Shown here piece by piece: positions 14,299-22,918 of a stretch of DNA of 29,495 bases. Source of the stretch: an uncultured Oscillospiraceae bacterium (lineage in GTDB: Bacteria > Bacillota > Clostridia > Oscillospirales > Oscillospiraceae). The position numbers and the translations under genes are program-made. The DNA lies in NCBI GenBank assembly GCA_934615645.1, contig CAKTTR010000022.1, positions 1 through 29,495 on the forward strand. Reading direction: 5' to 3'. The stretch's first letter is position 1. Each line of letters starts with the position of its first letter. Below the pieces are notes generated by a model. It searched no databases and had not been told where the DNA came from. It saw nothing but the letters and a program-made list of their open reading frames with translations.

Positions 14299-15561
14299 TC
14301 AAAAGATCGCCCGGGCCGCCTGCAAGATTCGCTCGATCTCGGCGTCCGTATGCGCCGCCGAGAGGAACATCGCCTCAAACTGGCTGGGCGCGGCATAAAT
14401 GCCCCGGGCCAGCAGCCCCCGGTACCACTGGGCAAACCGCGCGGTATCGGCCTGCTTCGCCTGGGCGAACCCGGTGACAGGCGTCTGCGTGAAAAACACC
14501 GTCAGCACTGAGCCGACCCGGTTCACCTGGACCGGCACGCGCCGCAGCGCGTCCCGCAGCCCCGCCTCCAGCAGCGCGCCCCGGCGCTCCAGCGCGTCAT
14601 AAACTTCCGGCGTGCGCGCCAGGATCTGCAGCTGCGCCAGCCCCGCCGCCATGGCCACGGGGTTGCCGGAGAGCGTCCCCGCCTGGTAGACAGGGCCCAG
14701 GGGCGCGACCTGCTCCAAAAGCGCCCGGCTGCCGCCGTAGGCCCCCACCGGCATCCCGCCGCCGATAATTTTTCCATAGGTGACGAGGTCCGCCCGGACG
14801 TCGTAATACGCCTGCGCCCCGCCGGGGGCCAGCCGGAAGCCGGTGATGACCTCGTCGAAGATCAGCAGCGTCCCCGTCTCATCGCACAGCGCCCGCAGCC
14901 CCTGCAAAAAACCCGGCTGCGGGGGAACGACCCCCATATTCGCCGCCACCGGCTCGACGATGATGGCCGCGACCTGCCCCGGGTTTGCGTCCAGCAACCG
15001 CCGCACGCTGGCAAGGTCGTTATACTCCGCCGTCAGCGTGTCGCCCGCCAGCTCTGCCGGGACCCCGGCGGAGTCCGGCGCGCCGCCGGTCAGCGCACCG
15101 GAACCGGCCTTGACCAGCATCGCGTCGCAGTGGCCGTGATAGCACCCGGCAAATTTGATGAGCTTGCTGCGCCCCGTCGCCCCCCGTGCCAGGCGCAGGG
15201 CGGACATGACGGCCTCCGTGCCCGAATTGACCATCCGGACCATCTCGATGCCCGTCATCCGGCAGACCAGCTCCGCCAGCTCGACCTCGGCCTCCGTATT
15301 CGCGCCGAAGCTCAAGCCCCGCCGCGCCGCCGCCAGGACAGCTTCTTCGACAGCCGGGTGGCAGTGGCCCAGGATCAGCGGACCCCAGGAGCAGACAAGA
15401 TCAAGATATTCGTTCCCGTCCACATCCCAGACGCGACTTCCCTTGCCCCGCGCCAAAAACCGGGGCTCGGCCCCCACCGCGCGACAGGCCCGCACCGGCG
15501 AGTTGACGCCGCCGGGCATGACACGCTGCGCCGCCGCAAACAACTGCTCGGACCGCGTCAT
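14299..15561 (-). CDS. hemL: Glutamate-1-semialdehyde 2,1-aminomutase (HemL)
   Basis: 420 residues, the normal length. This PLP enzyme converts glutamate-1-semialdehyde into 5-aminolevulinate. Motifs: MPGGVNSPVRA near the N-terminus, NSGTEAVMSALRLARG (112-127), IFDEVITGFR (234-243) and TYGKIIGGGMPVGAYGG with the PLP-binding Lys264. It starts 1 nt after the hemB stop and is last in the riboswitch-led run, acting directly after HemA. Upstream GGGGAGCTGGGG is the likely ribosome binding site. Confidence 0.95.
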   Translation of the reverse strand: MTRSEQLFAAAQRVMPGGVNSPVRACRAVGAEPRFLARGKGSRVWDVDGNEYLDLVCSWGPLILGHCHPAVEEAVLAAARRGLSFGANTEAEVELAELVCRMTGIEMVRMVNSGTEAVMSALRLARGATGRSKLIKFAGCYHGHCDAMLVKAGSGALTGGAPDSAGVPAELAGDTLTAEYNDLASVRRLLDANPGQVAAIIVEPVAANMGVVPPQPGFLQGLRALCDETGTLLIFDEVITGFRLAPGGAQAYYDVRADLVTYGKIIGGGMPVGAYGGSRALLEQVAPLGPVYQAGTLSGNPVAMAAGLAQLQILARTPEVYDALERRGALLEAGLRDALRRVPVQVNRVGSVLTVFFTQTPVTGFAQAKQADTARFAQWYRGLLARGIYAAPSQFEAMFLSAAHTDAEIERILQAARAIF

Positions 15562-15562
15562 C

Positions 15563-16546
15563 TTACCCCAGCTCCCCTCTTTGCATGGCCTGGGCCAGCT
15601 CCTTGGCGTAATAGGTGATCAAAATATCCGCCCCCGCCCGGTAGACGGACAGGGCGCTCTCGCACATGACCCGGTGCTCATCGATCAGCCCCGCCTGCCC
15701 GGCGGCCTTGATCATCGCGTACTCCCCGCTGACAGAATAGGCCGCCAGCGGCAGGTCAAAGGCGTCGGCACATTCGCGGATGATATCGAGATAGCTCATC
15801 GCGGGCTTGACCATCAGAATATCCGCCCCCTCGCGGGCGTCCAGGGCGCACTCCTTCCGGGCCTCCTTGCGGTTGTGGGGGTCCATCTGGTAGCCCCGGC
15901 GGTCACCGAAGGCCGGAGCAGACCCGGCCGCCTCCCGGAACGGGCCGTAAAACGCGGAGGCGTATTTCGCGGAGTAGGCCATGATCGGCGTCGAGACAAA
16001 GCCGTTTTCATCCAGCGCCGCCCGGATGGCGGCGACACGGCCGTCCATCATATCCGACGGCGCGACCATATCCGCCCCCGCCCGGGCGTGGGAGACCGCC
16101 GTCTTGGCCAGGACCTCCAGGGTCTTGTCGTTGTCCACCGTATGGCCCTGCAAAATGCCGCAGTGGCCGTGGTCCGTATATTCGCACAGGCAGACGTCGG
16201 TGATGACATAGCAGTCCGGCCAGGCCGCCTTGATGGCCCGGATGCCCTGCTGGACGACGCCGTTTTCGTCCCAGGCCGCCGAGCCGCAAGCGTCTTTTCG
16301 CGCCGGGATGCCGAAGAGCAGCACCCGGCTGACCCCCGCCGCCCGGCAGTCCACGATCGCTTCGCAGACCCGGTCCGGGGAATAGCGGTACTGCCCGTCG
16401 AGAGATTCGATGGGTTCTTTGATATGCTCCCCCTCGATGAGAAACAGCGGATAGACCAGGCTGTCCGGGGAGACTCTGGTTTCCCGCACCATGCGGCGCA
16501 GGCTCTCGCAGGTGCGCAGCCTGCGGGGACGGATGGTTAGATCCAT
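15563..16546 (-). CDS. hemB: Porphobilinogen synthase (5-aminolevulinate dehydratase, HemB)
   Basis: 327 residues from the ATG at 16546 (MDLTIRPRRLR), 5 nt after the upstream stop; an ATG at 16570 in the same frame would add 8 residues and overlap the upstream gene. HemB condenses two 5-aminolevulinates. It is the zinc type: DVCLCEYTDHGHCG gives Cys119, Cys121 and Cys129. The Schiff-base lysines are Lys194 (YSAKYASAFYGPFR) and Lys247 (MVKPAMSYLD). APSDMMDGRV is also typical. It is followed after 1 nt by hemL. Confidence 0.95.
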   Translation of the reverse strand: MDLTIRPRRLRTCESLRRMVRETRVSPDSLVYPLFLIEGEHIKEPIESLDGQYRYSPDRVCEAIVDCRAAGVSRVLLFGIPARKDACGSAAWDENGVVQQGIRAIKAAWPDCYVITDVCLCEYTDHGHCGILQGHTVDNDKTLEVLAKTAVSHARAGADMVAPSDMMDGRVAAIRAALDENGFVSTPIMAYSAKYASAFYGPFREAAGSAPAFGDRRGYQMDPHNRKEARKECALDAREGADILMVKPAMSYLDIIRECADAFDLPLAAYSVSGEYAMIKAAGQAGLIDEHRVMCESALSVYRAGADILITYYAKELAQAMQRGELG

Positions 16547-16551
16547 AGCAT

Positions 16552-18027
16552 TCACACTTCCTTGATGCATTCGAGTAAAGATTCGATGGTCGCTTCCTTA
16601 GCGATGGCGACGGCAATGCCGTATTTTTTCGCCTCCGCCGCCGTCTGCGCGCCGATGCAGCAGCCCAAAACCTGGGCAAACGACGCCCCAGGCAGGCTCC
16701 GGACAAACCCCCGGACCGTCGACGCGCTGGTAAATGTCACCAAAACCGGCCGCTCCAGCAGAGCCCGGACCGGCGCCGGGTCCGGCGTCTCATAGACCGT
16801 GTCATAGCACGGGACATCGGCAAAGGGGATGCCGCAAGCCTGCAGCAGGTCCGGCAGCGCGTCACTCCCCCGGCTGGCCCGGCACAAGAGTACCGGCCCC
16901 GTCACATCCCGCATCGCCTGGGCAAGGTGCTGGGAGTCATAGCGTTCCGGGACGAGATCCGCCCGCAGGCCGAAGCGCGCCAGCGCCTGGGCCGTCTTCG
17001 GCCCGATGGCCGCCAGGCGCAGCCCCGCCAGAGCTCTGGCGTCCCGCCCGGTCTTTTGCAGCCGGGCAAAGAATATCTCCGGCCCCGCCGGGCTGGTAAA
17101 GACGAGCCAACGGTAGCGCTCCAGCGCTTCGATCGCCGCGTCCAGCGCCGGGTTCTCCTGCCGGGGGACCGTCCGGATGCACGGGTACTCTGTCACGCTG
17201 GCCCCCAGCTGGCGCAGCCGCGCTGCAAGCGGGGCGCTGCGGTCCCGGGGCCGGGTGACGATGATCTCCCGCCCTTTTAGCGGCAGCCGGTCAAACCAGT
17301 CCAGCTGGTCCGATAACCCGCAAACTGCGCCGACGATCAGGGTTGCCGGGCTTTTGACCCCGGCCTCCCGCGCCGCGTCCGGCAGCGCCTTTAAATGGGA
17401 GACCAGCTTTCGCTGCTGCGGCATGGTCCCCTGTTCGATCACAGCGGCAGGCGTCGCCGGGTCCATCCCCGCATCCAGCAGGCCGCCGCAAATTTGCGGC
17501 AGGGACGCGACGCTCATTAAAAATACCAGCGTCCCGCCTGCCCGGCGCAGGGCGTCAAAGTCCAGCGCCAGGGACGCGCCCGCCTTGGCGTGGCCAGTGA
17601 TGATCTGTACCGACGACGCCAGCGCCCGGTGCGTCACCGGGATGCCCGCGTAGGCCGGGACAGCCAGCGCCGACGTCACCCCCGGCACGACCTGGAACGG
17701 CACCCCGGCCTCCGCCAGCCCCGCCAGCTCCTCGCCGCCGCGGCCGAACAAAAACGGGTCGCCCCCCTTGAGCCGCACGACGCGCTTGCCCGCCTGCGCC
17801 TGCTCTAGTAAAATTTCATTGATCCGCGCCTGCGGCACCGGGTGGCAGCCGGATTCCTTGCCGACGTCGATCTTCTCCGCCTCCGGCGGGATCTGCTGCA
17901 AAATTTCCGGGCTCACCAGCCGGTCAAAGACGACGACCTCGGCGCGCCGTAGGGCCTGCTCGCCCTTTATCGTCAGCAGCCCCGGGTCGCCGGGCCCCGC
18001 GCCCACTAAGGTCACACTGCCCATCAT
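16552..18027 (-). CDS. cobA-hemD: Uroporphyrinogen-III C-methyltransferase / uroporphyrinogen-III synthase fusion (CobA-HemD)
   Basis: 491 residues in two domains. Residues 1-245 are the SAM-dependent methyltransferase that makes precorrin-2: VGAGPGDPGLLT (8-19), RLKGGDPFLFGRGGEE (85-100), VVPGVTSA, and GIPVTHRALASSV. From about 250 (LPLKGREIIVTRPRDRS) to the end is uroporphyrinogen-III synthase, with VFTSPAGPEIFF and VTFTSASTVRGF. This fusion is common in Clostridia. The start at 18027 overlaps the hemC stop as ATGA. HemC product is cyclised by the HemD half and methylated by the CobA half, sending flux to corrin/siroheme. Confidence 0.95.
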   Translation of the reverse strand: MMGSVTLVGAGPGDPGLLTIKGEQALRRAEVVVFDRLVSPEILQQIPPEAEKIDVGKESGCHPVPQARINEILLEQAQAGKRVVRLKGGDPFLFGRGGEELAGLAEAGVPFQVVPGVTSALAVPAYAGIPVTHRALASSVQIITGHAKAGASLALDFDALRRAGGTLVFLMSVASLPQICGGLLDAGMDPATPAAVIEQGTMPQQRKLVSHLKALPDAAREAGVKSPATLIVGAVCGLSDQLDWFDRLPLKGREIIVTRPRDRSAPLAARLRQLGASVTEYPCIRTVPRQENPALDAAIEALERYRWLVFTSPAGPEIFFARLQKTGRDARALAGLRLAAIGPKTAQALARFGLRADLVPERYDSQHLAQAMRDVTGPVLLCRASRGSDALPDLLQACGIPFADVPCYDTVYETPDPAPVRALLERPVLVTFTSASTVRGFVRSLPGASFAQVLGCCIGAQTAAEAKKYGIAVAIAKEATIESLLECIKEV

Positions 18028-18908
18028 CCCCGCGCCGCCTCCTTTCGCAGCTGCTCTGCCAGGCGCACGCCCAGGGCCGCCGCCTCTTCCTTTTTCCCCC
18101 GCAGCGCGCCCTTGCGGGAAATTCGCCCATCCGGGCTGACATAGAGACCGGTCAAAAGTAAGTCCTCTCCCTCTGTCACGGCGTAGGCTGCCACCGGCGA
18201 CGTGCAGCCGCCGTCAAGCGTTCGGACGAAGGCCCGCTCTGCCGCGGCGCAGCAGGCGGCGTCCGCGTCATGCACCTGGGCCAGGCACGCGCAGTCGACA
18301 CCGCGCCGGGTCTGCACAGCCAAAATGCCCTGCCCCGCCGCCGGGAGCATCTCGTCAATTGAAAAATGCCGGCTGATGCGCGCCGTCAGCCCCAGCCGCT
18401 GCAAGCCCGCCGCGGCTAGGACCAGGGCGGAATACGCCCCCTCGTCCAGCTTCCGCAGCCGGGTTAGGACATTGCCCCGGACCGGCGCGATCTCCATGCC
18501 AGGGTAGAGCACGTGCAGCTGCAGCTGCCGCCGCCGGGACGAGCAGCCGATGGGCTTTGCTGGGTCCAGCGCCGCCGCGCCCGCAGGCAGGACCAGGACA
18601 TCCCGGGGGTCCGCCCGCTGGGAAAAAGCCGCCAGCGGCAGGTCCTCCGGCACGTCCAGGGGCAGGTCCTTGAGGGAGTGGACGGTGAAATCCACCCGCC
18701 CATCCCGCAGCGCCTGGTCCAGCTCCTTGACAAACAGGCCCTTGCCGCCGATCTCGTCGAGGGGCTTGTGCAGGATGCGGTCGCCGGTGGTCTTCATCGT
18801 CACCAATTCTGTCTCCGCCGCCGGGGCCGCGGCGGCGATGCCCCGCAAAATGATTTCGCTTTGCAGCACCGCAAGCTGACTGACGCGGCTGCCGACCTTG
18901 ATCTTCAT
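18024..18908 (-). CDS. hemC: Hydroxymethylbilane synthase (porphobilinogen deaminase, HemC)
   Basis: 294 residues from the ATG at 18908, whose ATGA overlaps the upstream stop; the longer open frame upstream is a shadow of the neighbouring gene. It polymerises four porphobilinogens into hydroxymethylbilane. Motifs: KVGSRVSQLAVLQ at the N-terminus, GGKGLFVKELDQAL (54-67), VHSLKDLP with catalytic Asp81, GCSSRRRQLQ (121-130), and LDGGCTSPVAAYA, where Cys235 anchors the dipyrromethane cofactor. It is coupled at both ends to its operon neighbours. Confidence 0.95.
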   Translation of the reverse strand: MKIKVGSRVSQLAVLQSEIILRGIAAAAPAAETELVTMKTTGDRILHKPLDEIGGKGLFVKELDQALRDGRVDFTVHSLKDLPLDVPEDLPLAAFSQRADPRDVLVLPAGAAALDPAKPIGCSSRRRQLQLHVLYPGMEIAPVRGNVLTRLRKLDEGAYSALVLAAAGLQRLGLTARISRHFSIDEMLPAAGQGILAVQTRRGVDCACLAQVHDADAACCAAAERAFVRTLDGGCTSPVAAYAVTEGEDLLLTGLYVSPDGRISRKGALRGKKEEAAALGVRLAEQLRKEAARG

Positions 18909-20323
18909 TCCAGCTCCTCCAATACCGCGCGGACCGCCCGGGCGGCCTGGGCCGTCTTGTGATGGTCCTTCCCCGTGGAGACGACCCCGGCCACCAGGTC
19001 CTGCCCGGTGCAGATCGCCGGGAAGTAAAACGTGCACTCCGCCTCGCAGTCCGCCACGGAGACAGGGATGCCCGCCCGGCGGGCGTCTAAGCCCACCTGA
19101 CGGTTCACCGCCCGGTCGTCCGTCGCGGCGATGGCCAGCAGCGCTCCGTCCAGGTCCCCCGGCGCGTAGGGCCGCTGCAGCCACGTCAGGCCGTCCGGCC
19201 GCGCTTTCAGCGTCGGCGCAATGACGACGATCCGCGCGCCAAAGCGCCGCAGCGTCCCGATGCGCCGGGCAGCGATCGTCCCGCCGCCGACGATGACGAC
19301 GGTCTTGCCCGTCAAGTCCAAAAACAGTGGAAAGCGCAGCGGCCGGTCCAGGGCCGCCTGATGCCGCTGCCACTGCAGATACTTCAATAATTCCTCCTGC
19401 ACGATGCGCCGCATGGCGGCAAGCTCCCCGGGGCTGCCGGGGCCGCCCTCGCCCAGCGCATCTGCATCAAAGCATCGCAGGCGCGCGGCGCAGGCCGGTT
19501 CAATATCCCGGGGCACCGCCAGATCGATCGCCACCTTGGGCGGCTGCCGAACTGCCTGCAGCTGCGCCAGCGTCAGCGTATAATGCGGGCTCGCCGTCGC
19601 GGAGACGACGGCGTCCAGCCCCTCCAGCGCGGCAACGCGCGCTGCATACGGCACCGTCCCGCACCCAGCGGGGACGATGGTCTCGCCGTGCCGGTACGTC
19701 CGCAGCGTCACCTGGACCTGGGCCCCGGCCTCTTGCAGCAGCGATGCCGCCAGGCGGCCCATCTGCCCATTGCCGATGACGAGGATGCGTTTATCCCGCA
19801 GCCCCCCCAGCTCCCGCGCCAGGACCTCCCGGCAGCGCGTCCCCATGGACGGCACGCCCCGGGCGATCGAAACCTCCGTCCTGGCCCGCTTGCCCGCCGT
19901 CACGGCCCGGCGAAACAGCGCCGCCAGGGCCGCATCCGCCGTCCCCGCCGCCTGGGCAAGCTCCATCGCCTGGCGGACTTGGGTGATGATCTGATTCTCC
20001 CCCAAGATCTGCGAGTGCAGGCCGCAGGCGACCTCCAGCAGATGCCGGGCGGCATCGTCCCCCTCCTGCGTCACAACATACGGGGCAAACGGCCCCGCTG
20101 CCACACCAGCAGCCTGGCAAAGGAGCTGGAACGGTTCTTGGGCCGCGCCTGTCAGATAAAGCTCCGTCCGGTTGCAGGTTGAAAGCAGTACGCAGCCGTC
20201 GACCCCCGGCGCCTGCGCGATGGCGCGCAGCAGCTGCGAGGTCTGCTCTTTGGAAAAGGCCAGCTGCTCCCGCAGCGCAATGGGCGCGCGGTGGCAGTCT
20301 AGGCCTGATCGCACAAGGCGCAT
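18905..20323 (-). CDS. hemA: Glutamyl-tRNA reductase fused to precorrin-2 dehydrogenase (HemA-SirC type)
   Basis: 472 residues. Residues 1-320 are glutamyl-tRNA reductase: LLSTCNRTELYL with catalytic Cys50, GLHSQILGENQIITQV (101-116), GVPSMGTRCR and an NADPH fold, LVIGNGQMGR (181-190). The usual C-terminal dimerisation domain is missing. After VQEELLKYLQWQR (308-320) the chain passes into a second Rossmann domain, TVVIVGGGTIAARR (341-354), with ATDDRAVN (400-407) and TFYFPAICTGQDLVAGVVSTG, typical of precorrin-2 dehydrogenase (Met8/CysG-B). Such fusions are known in some clostridia. It would start 5-aminolevulinate synthesis and also oxidise precorrin-2 to sirohydrochlorin. GGGAGGGG precedes the ATG; cobQ ends 43 nt upstream. 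Confidence 0.93.
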   Translation of the reverse strand: MRLVRSGLDCHRAPIALREQLAFSKEQTSQLLRAIAQAPGVDGCVLLSTCNRTELYLTGAAQEPFQLLCQAAGVAAGPFAPYVVTQEGDDAARHLLEVACGLHSQILGENQIITQVRQAMELAQAAGTADAALAALFRRAVTAGKRARTEVSIARGVPSMGTRCREVLARELGGLRDKRILVIGNGQMGRLAASLLQEAGAQVQVTLRTYRHGETIVPAGCGTVPYAARVAALEGLDAVVSATASPHYTLTLAQLQAVRQPPKVAIDLAVPRDIEPACAARLRCFDADALGEGGPGSPGELAAMRRIVQEELLKYLQWQRHQAALDRPLRFPLFLDLTGKTVVIVGGGTIAARRIGTLRRFGARIVVIAPTLKARPDGLTWLQRPYAPGDLDGALLAIAATDDRAVNRQVGLDARRAGIPVSVADCEAECTFYFPAICTGQDLVAGVVSTGKDHHKTAQAARAVRAVLEELE

Positions 20324-20366
20324 GGCACGCCCCTCCCTTCTTTCATCCCGCGCCGGAAACGGCGCG

Positions 20367-21863
20367 CTAGCGAGCGATCGTCTCGCCTAAAATCTCATAA
20401 ATCTTCGCAAGGTCCAGCGACTGGCGGACGCCGTCTGCCAGCAGGTCATACTGCCGCGCCTTATAAGCCGCCCAATCCTCGACGCCCTGGGCCGGGTCCA
20501 GCCCCTTGGCCCGCAGCAGGCAGGAGCAAAATGCCTGGGAGAATGCGCCCTCATCAAAGATGCCGTGGCAGTAGCTGCCCCAGACATTGCCGCTTGCCAT
20601 GCCGTCCAGCTTCTCCTGCCCTTGCGACTCCAGGACCGCCAGGTTCGTCTGGCCGGAGGTCCTGCCCATGTGAATTTCGTACCCGGAAAACGCCGCCCCA
20701 TTCAGGGCGCGGAAGATGCCCGTCGCATGTTCCATCCGCCCCGTGACCCGGGTCCGGGCTTTTTCGCCCTGGAAGATGGTATCCGCCGCCAGCAGCCCCA
20801 TGCCCCGGATGCTGCCGCCGGACTCGACCCCCGCCGGGTCCGCAATGGACCGGCAGAGCATCTGGTACCCGCCGCAGATGCCGATCACGACCCCGCCGCC
20901 TGCCGCATGCTTGCAGATGGCCGCCTCCAGCCCGCTCTGGCGGAGCCAGCGCAGATCCTCCATTGTATTTTTCGTCCCCGGCAGGATGACTGCATCTGGG
21001 CAACCCAGCTGCGACGCGTGCTTGACATACCGGAGCGAGACCTCCGGCAGCCGCGCCAGGGCGTTGAAATCTGTAAAATTCGAGATGCGCGGCAGCCGGA
21101 TGACCGCGATATCCAAAAGCCCCCGGGACCCGACGCAGTCGAACCGCTCGGTCAGGGAGTCCTCATCGTCCAGGTCCACCGTCAGATGGGGCACGACGCC
21201 GACGACGGGGATGCCCGTCATCCGCTCCAGCATCGCGACGCCCGGGTCGAGGATCGTCCGATCCCCCCGGAAGTTGTTGATGACAAGGCCCTTGACCCGG
21301 GCCCGCTCTGCCGGTTCCAGCAGCGCCACCGTGCCATAGAGGGACGCGAAAACGCCGCCCCGGTCGATATCCGCGCACAGCAGGACCGGGGCATCGGCCA
21401 TCTGCGCCATGCCCATATTGACGATATCTTCCTGCTTTAAATTGATCTCCGCCGGGCTCCCCGCCCCCTCCAGGACGACGATATCATACTTTGCCGCAAG
21501 ACTTCGGTACGCCCGCAGCACGTCGGGGAGCAGCTGCTTTTTATAGGCAAAATAGTCCCGCGCGCTCATGACGCCCCGGACCTCGCCATTCACGATCACC
21601 TGGGAGCCGGTGTCGTTTGTCGGCTTGAGGAGGATGGGGTTCATCTCCACAGTGGGGGCAATGCCCGCCGCCTCGGCCTGCATCACCTGCGCCCGCCCCA
21701 TCTCCAGGCCATCGGCGGTGATAAAGGAGTTGAGGGCCATATTCTGCGATTTAAACGGGGCGACCCGGTAGCCATCCTGCCGGAAGATGCGGCAGAGGGC
21801 CGCCGCTAGGAAGCTTTTGCCCGCGTTGGATGTCGTCCCCTGGATCATGATCGGGTTTGCCAT
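20367..21863 (-). CDS. cobQ: Cobyric acid synthase (CobQ/CbiP)
   Basis: 498 residues from the ATG at 21863, which has GGAGG 7 nt upstream and follows the cobD stop by 2 nt. It amidates four carboxylates of adenosylcobyrinate a,c-diamide using glutamine and ATP. The N-terminal dethiobiotin-synthetase-like ATPase carries GTTSNAGKSFLAAAL (9-23) and PFKSQNMALNS. The C-terminal class I glutaminase domain has the nucleophile Cys330 in GICGGYQML and His433 in YCHGIFDEG. The upstream a,c-diamide synthase (cbiA/cobB) is not in the window. Confidence 0.95.
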   Translation of the reverse strand: MANPIMIQGTTSNAGKSFLAAALCRIFRQDGYRVAPFKSQNMALNSFITADGLEMGRAQVMQAEAAGIAPTVEMNPILLKPTNDTGSQVIVNGEVRGVMSARDYFAYKKQLLPDVLRAYRSLAAKYDIVVLEGAGSPAEINLKQEDIVNMGMAQMADAPVLLCADIDRGGVFASLYGTVALLEPAERARVKGLVINNFRGDRTILDPGVAMLERMTGIPVVGVVPHLTVDLDDEDSLTERFDCVGSRGLLDIAVIRLPRISNFTDFNALARLPEVSLRYVKHASQLGCPDAVILPGTKNTMEDLRWLRQSGLEAAICKHAAGGGVVIGICGGYQMLCRSIADPAGVESGGSIRGMGLLAADTIFQGEKARTRVTGRMEHATGIFRALNGAAFSGYEIHMGRTSGQTNLAVLESQGQEKLDGMASGNVWGSYCHGIFDEGAFSQAFCSCLLRAKGLDPAQGVEDWAAYKARQYDLLADGVRQSLDLAKIYEILGETIAR

Positions 21864-21865
21864 GG

Positions 21866-22918
21866 TCAATCCTCCAACGCCGCGCCCAAAGCGCGCAGCA
21901 GCGCTTCGTTCTCCGCCGCCTGGCGGACCGCCACCCGGTACCAATCCGGCCCCAGGCCGCGGTAATTCGCGCAGCTGCGCAGCAGGACGCCCCGCCGCAG
22001 CAGCCGCTCTTTCAAATCAAAAACCCCCGGCAGGCAAAACAGCAGATAGTTCGCGCTCCCCGGGATGACCCGGCAGCCCAGCGCCGCCAGGCCGCGCAGC
22101 AGCCGGGGCCGCTCGCTGGCCGCCAGCGCCCGCCCGTCAGACGGCCACTGGGGCAACTGACAGCATGCAAGCCCCGCCGCCTGGGCCGGGCCCGAGACAT
22201 TCCAGCACGGCCCCCAGGCCAGCATCCGCTCCACCAGCGCCGCCTCCCCCAGGCCGTAGCCCAGGCGCAGCGCCGGCAGGCCATACGTCTTGGTAAACGC
22301 CCGCAGCAAAAAGAGCTCGGGCCACGCCGCCAGATACGGGGCCATGCCCGGCCCCGCCTGGGCCAGCGGCAAAAAGCACTCGTCCAGCAGCAGCCGCGCC
22401 CCGATGGCGCGGCACCGCGTCAAAATCTTCTCCAGCAGCGCAGGCGCGATGACCCGCCCCGTCGGATTATTCGGGCTGCAGAGGACGACAAGCTCGATGG
22501 GCGCTTCGATCGCCCCCAAGATCTCCTCCGTGACGTCAAACTGCGCGTCCTCCCGCAGCAGGTGGAACCGGCAGTCGCAGCCCACCTGGCGCAGGGCGCC
22601 TTCGTACTCGGCAAAGGTCGGGGCCGTCAGCAGCGCAGCCCGGGGCCGCAGCGCCAGCGCCAGCCGGAAGATCACCTCCGCCGCGCCGTTGCCGCAGAGC
22701 ACCTGCTCTGGCTGCACGCCATCCCGGGCCGCAATGGCCTGCCGCAGGGCGCGGCACAGGGGGTCGGGGTACTCCCCTGCCCGTTCCAATGCCGCCCGGG
22801 CCGCCTCCAGCGCCTGGGGCGCAGGCCCCAGAGGGTTGATATTCACGGAAAAATCCAAAATTTCCCCGGGGTATACCTGCTGCGCGGCAAAAAGATCGCC
22901 GCCGTGTTCCAATGTCAT
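21866..22918 (-). CDS. cobD: L-threonine-O-3-phosphate decarboxylase (CobD)
   Basis: 350 residues from the ATG at 22918, chosen because GGAGG lies 8 nt upstream and the ATGA overlaps the cbiB stop; a TTG at 22933 would include the ribosome binding site. This PLP enzyme makes (R)-1-amino-2-propanol phosphate for the cobamide linker. Motifs: GDLFAAQQ, DFSVNINPLGP (22-32), CGNGAAEVIFRL, CSPNNPTGRV (147-156) and the PLP lysine Lys210 in AFTKTYGLPALRLGY. Its product is attached to cobyric acid by the adjacent CbiB. The family includes histidinol-phosphate aminotransferases, but the position makes CobD by far the better call. Confidence 0.92.
   Translation of the reverse strand: MTLEHGGDLFAAQQVYPGEILDFSVNINPLGPAPQALEAARAALERAGEYPDPLCRALRQAIAARDGVQPEQVLCGNGAAEVIFRLALALRPRAALLTAPTFAEYEGALRQVGCDCRFHLLREDAQFDVTEEILGAIEAPIELVVLCSPNNPTGRVIAPALLEKILTRCRAIGARLLLDECFLPLAQAGPGMAPYLAAWPELFLLRAFTKTYGLPALRLGYGLGEAALVERMLAWGPCWNVSGPAQAAGLACCQLPQWPSDGRALAASERPRLLRGLAALGCRVIPGSANYLLFCLPGVFDLKERLLRRGVLLRSCANYRGLGPDWYRVAVRQAAENEALLRALGAALED

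Noticed and set aside
15155..16540. 461-codon plus-strand frame opposite hemL/hemB
   Set aside because: Antisense shadow with no ribosome binding site; the minus strand carries all catalytic motifs of HemL and HemB.
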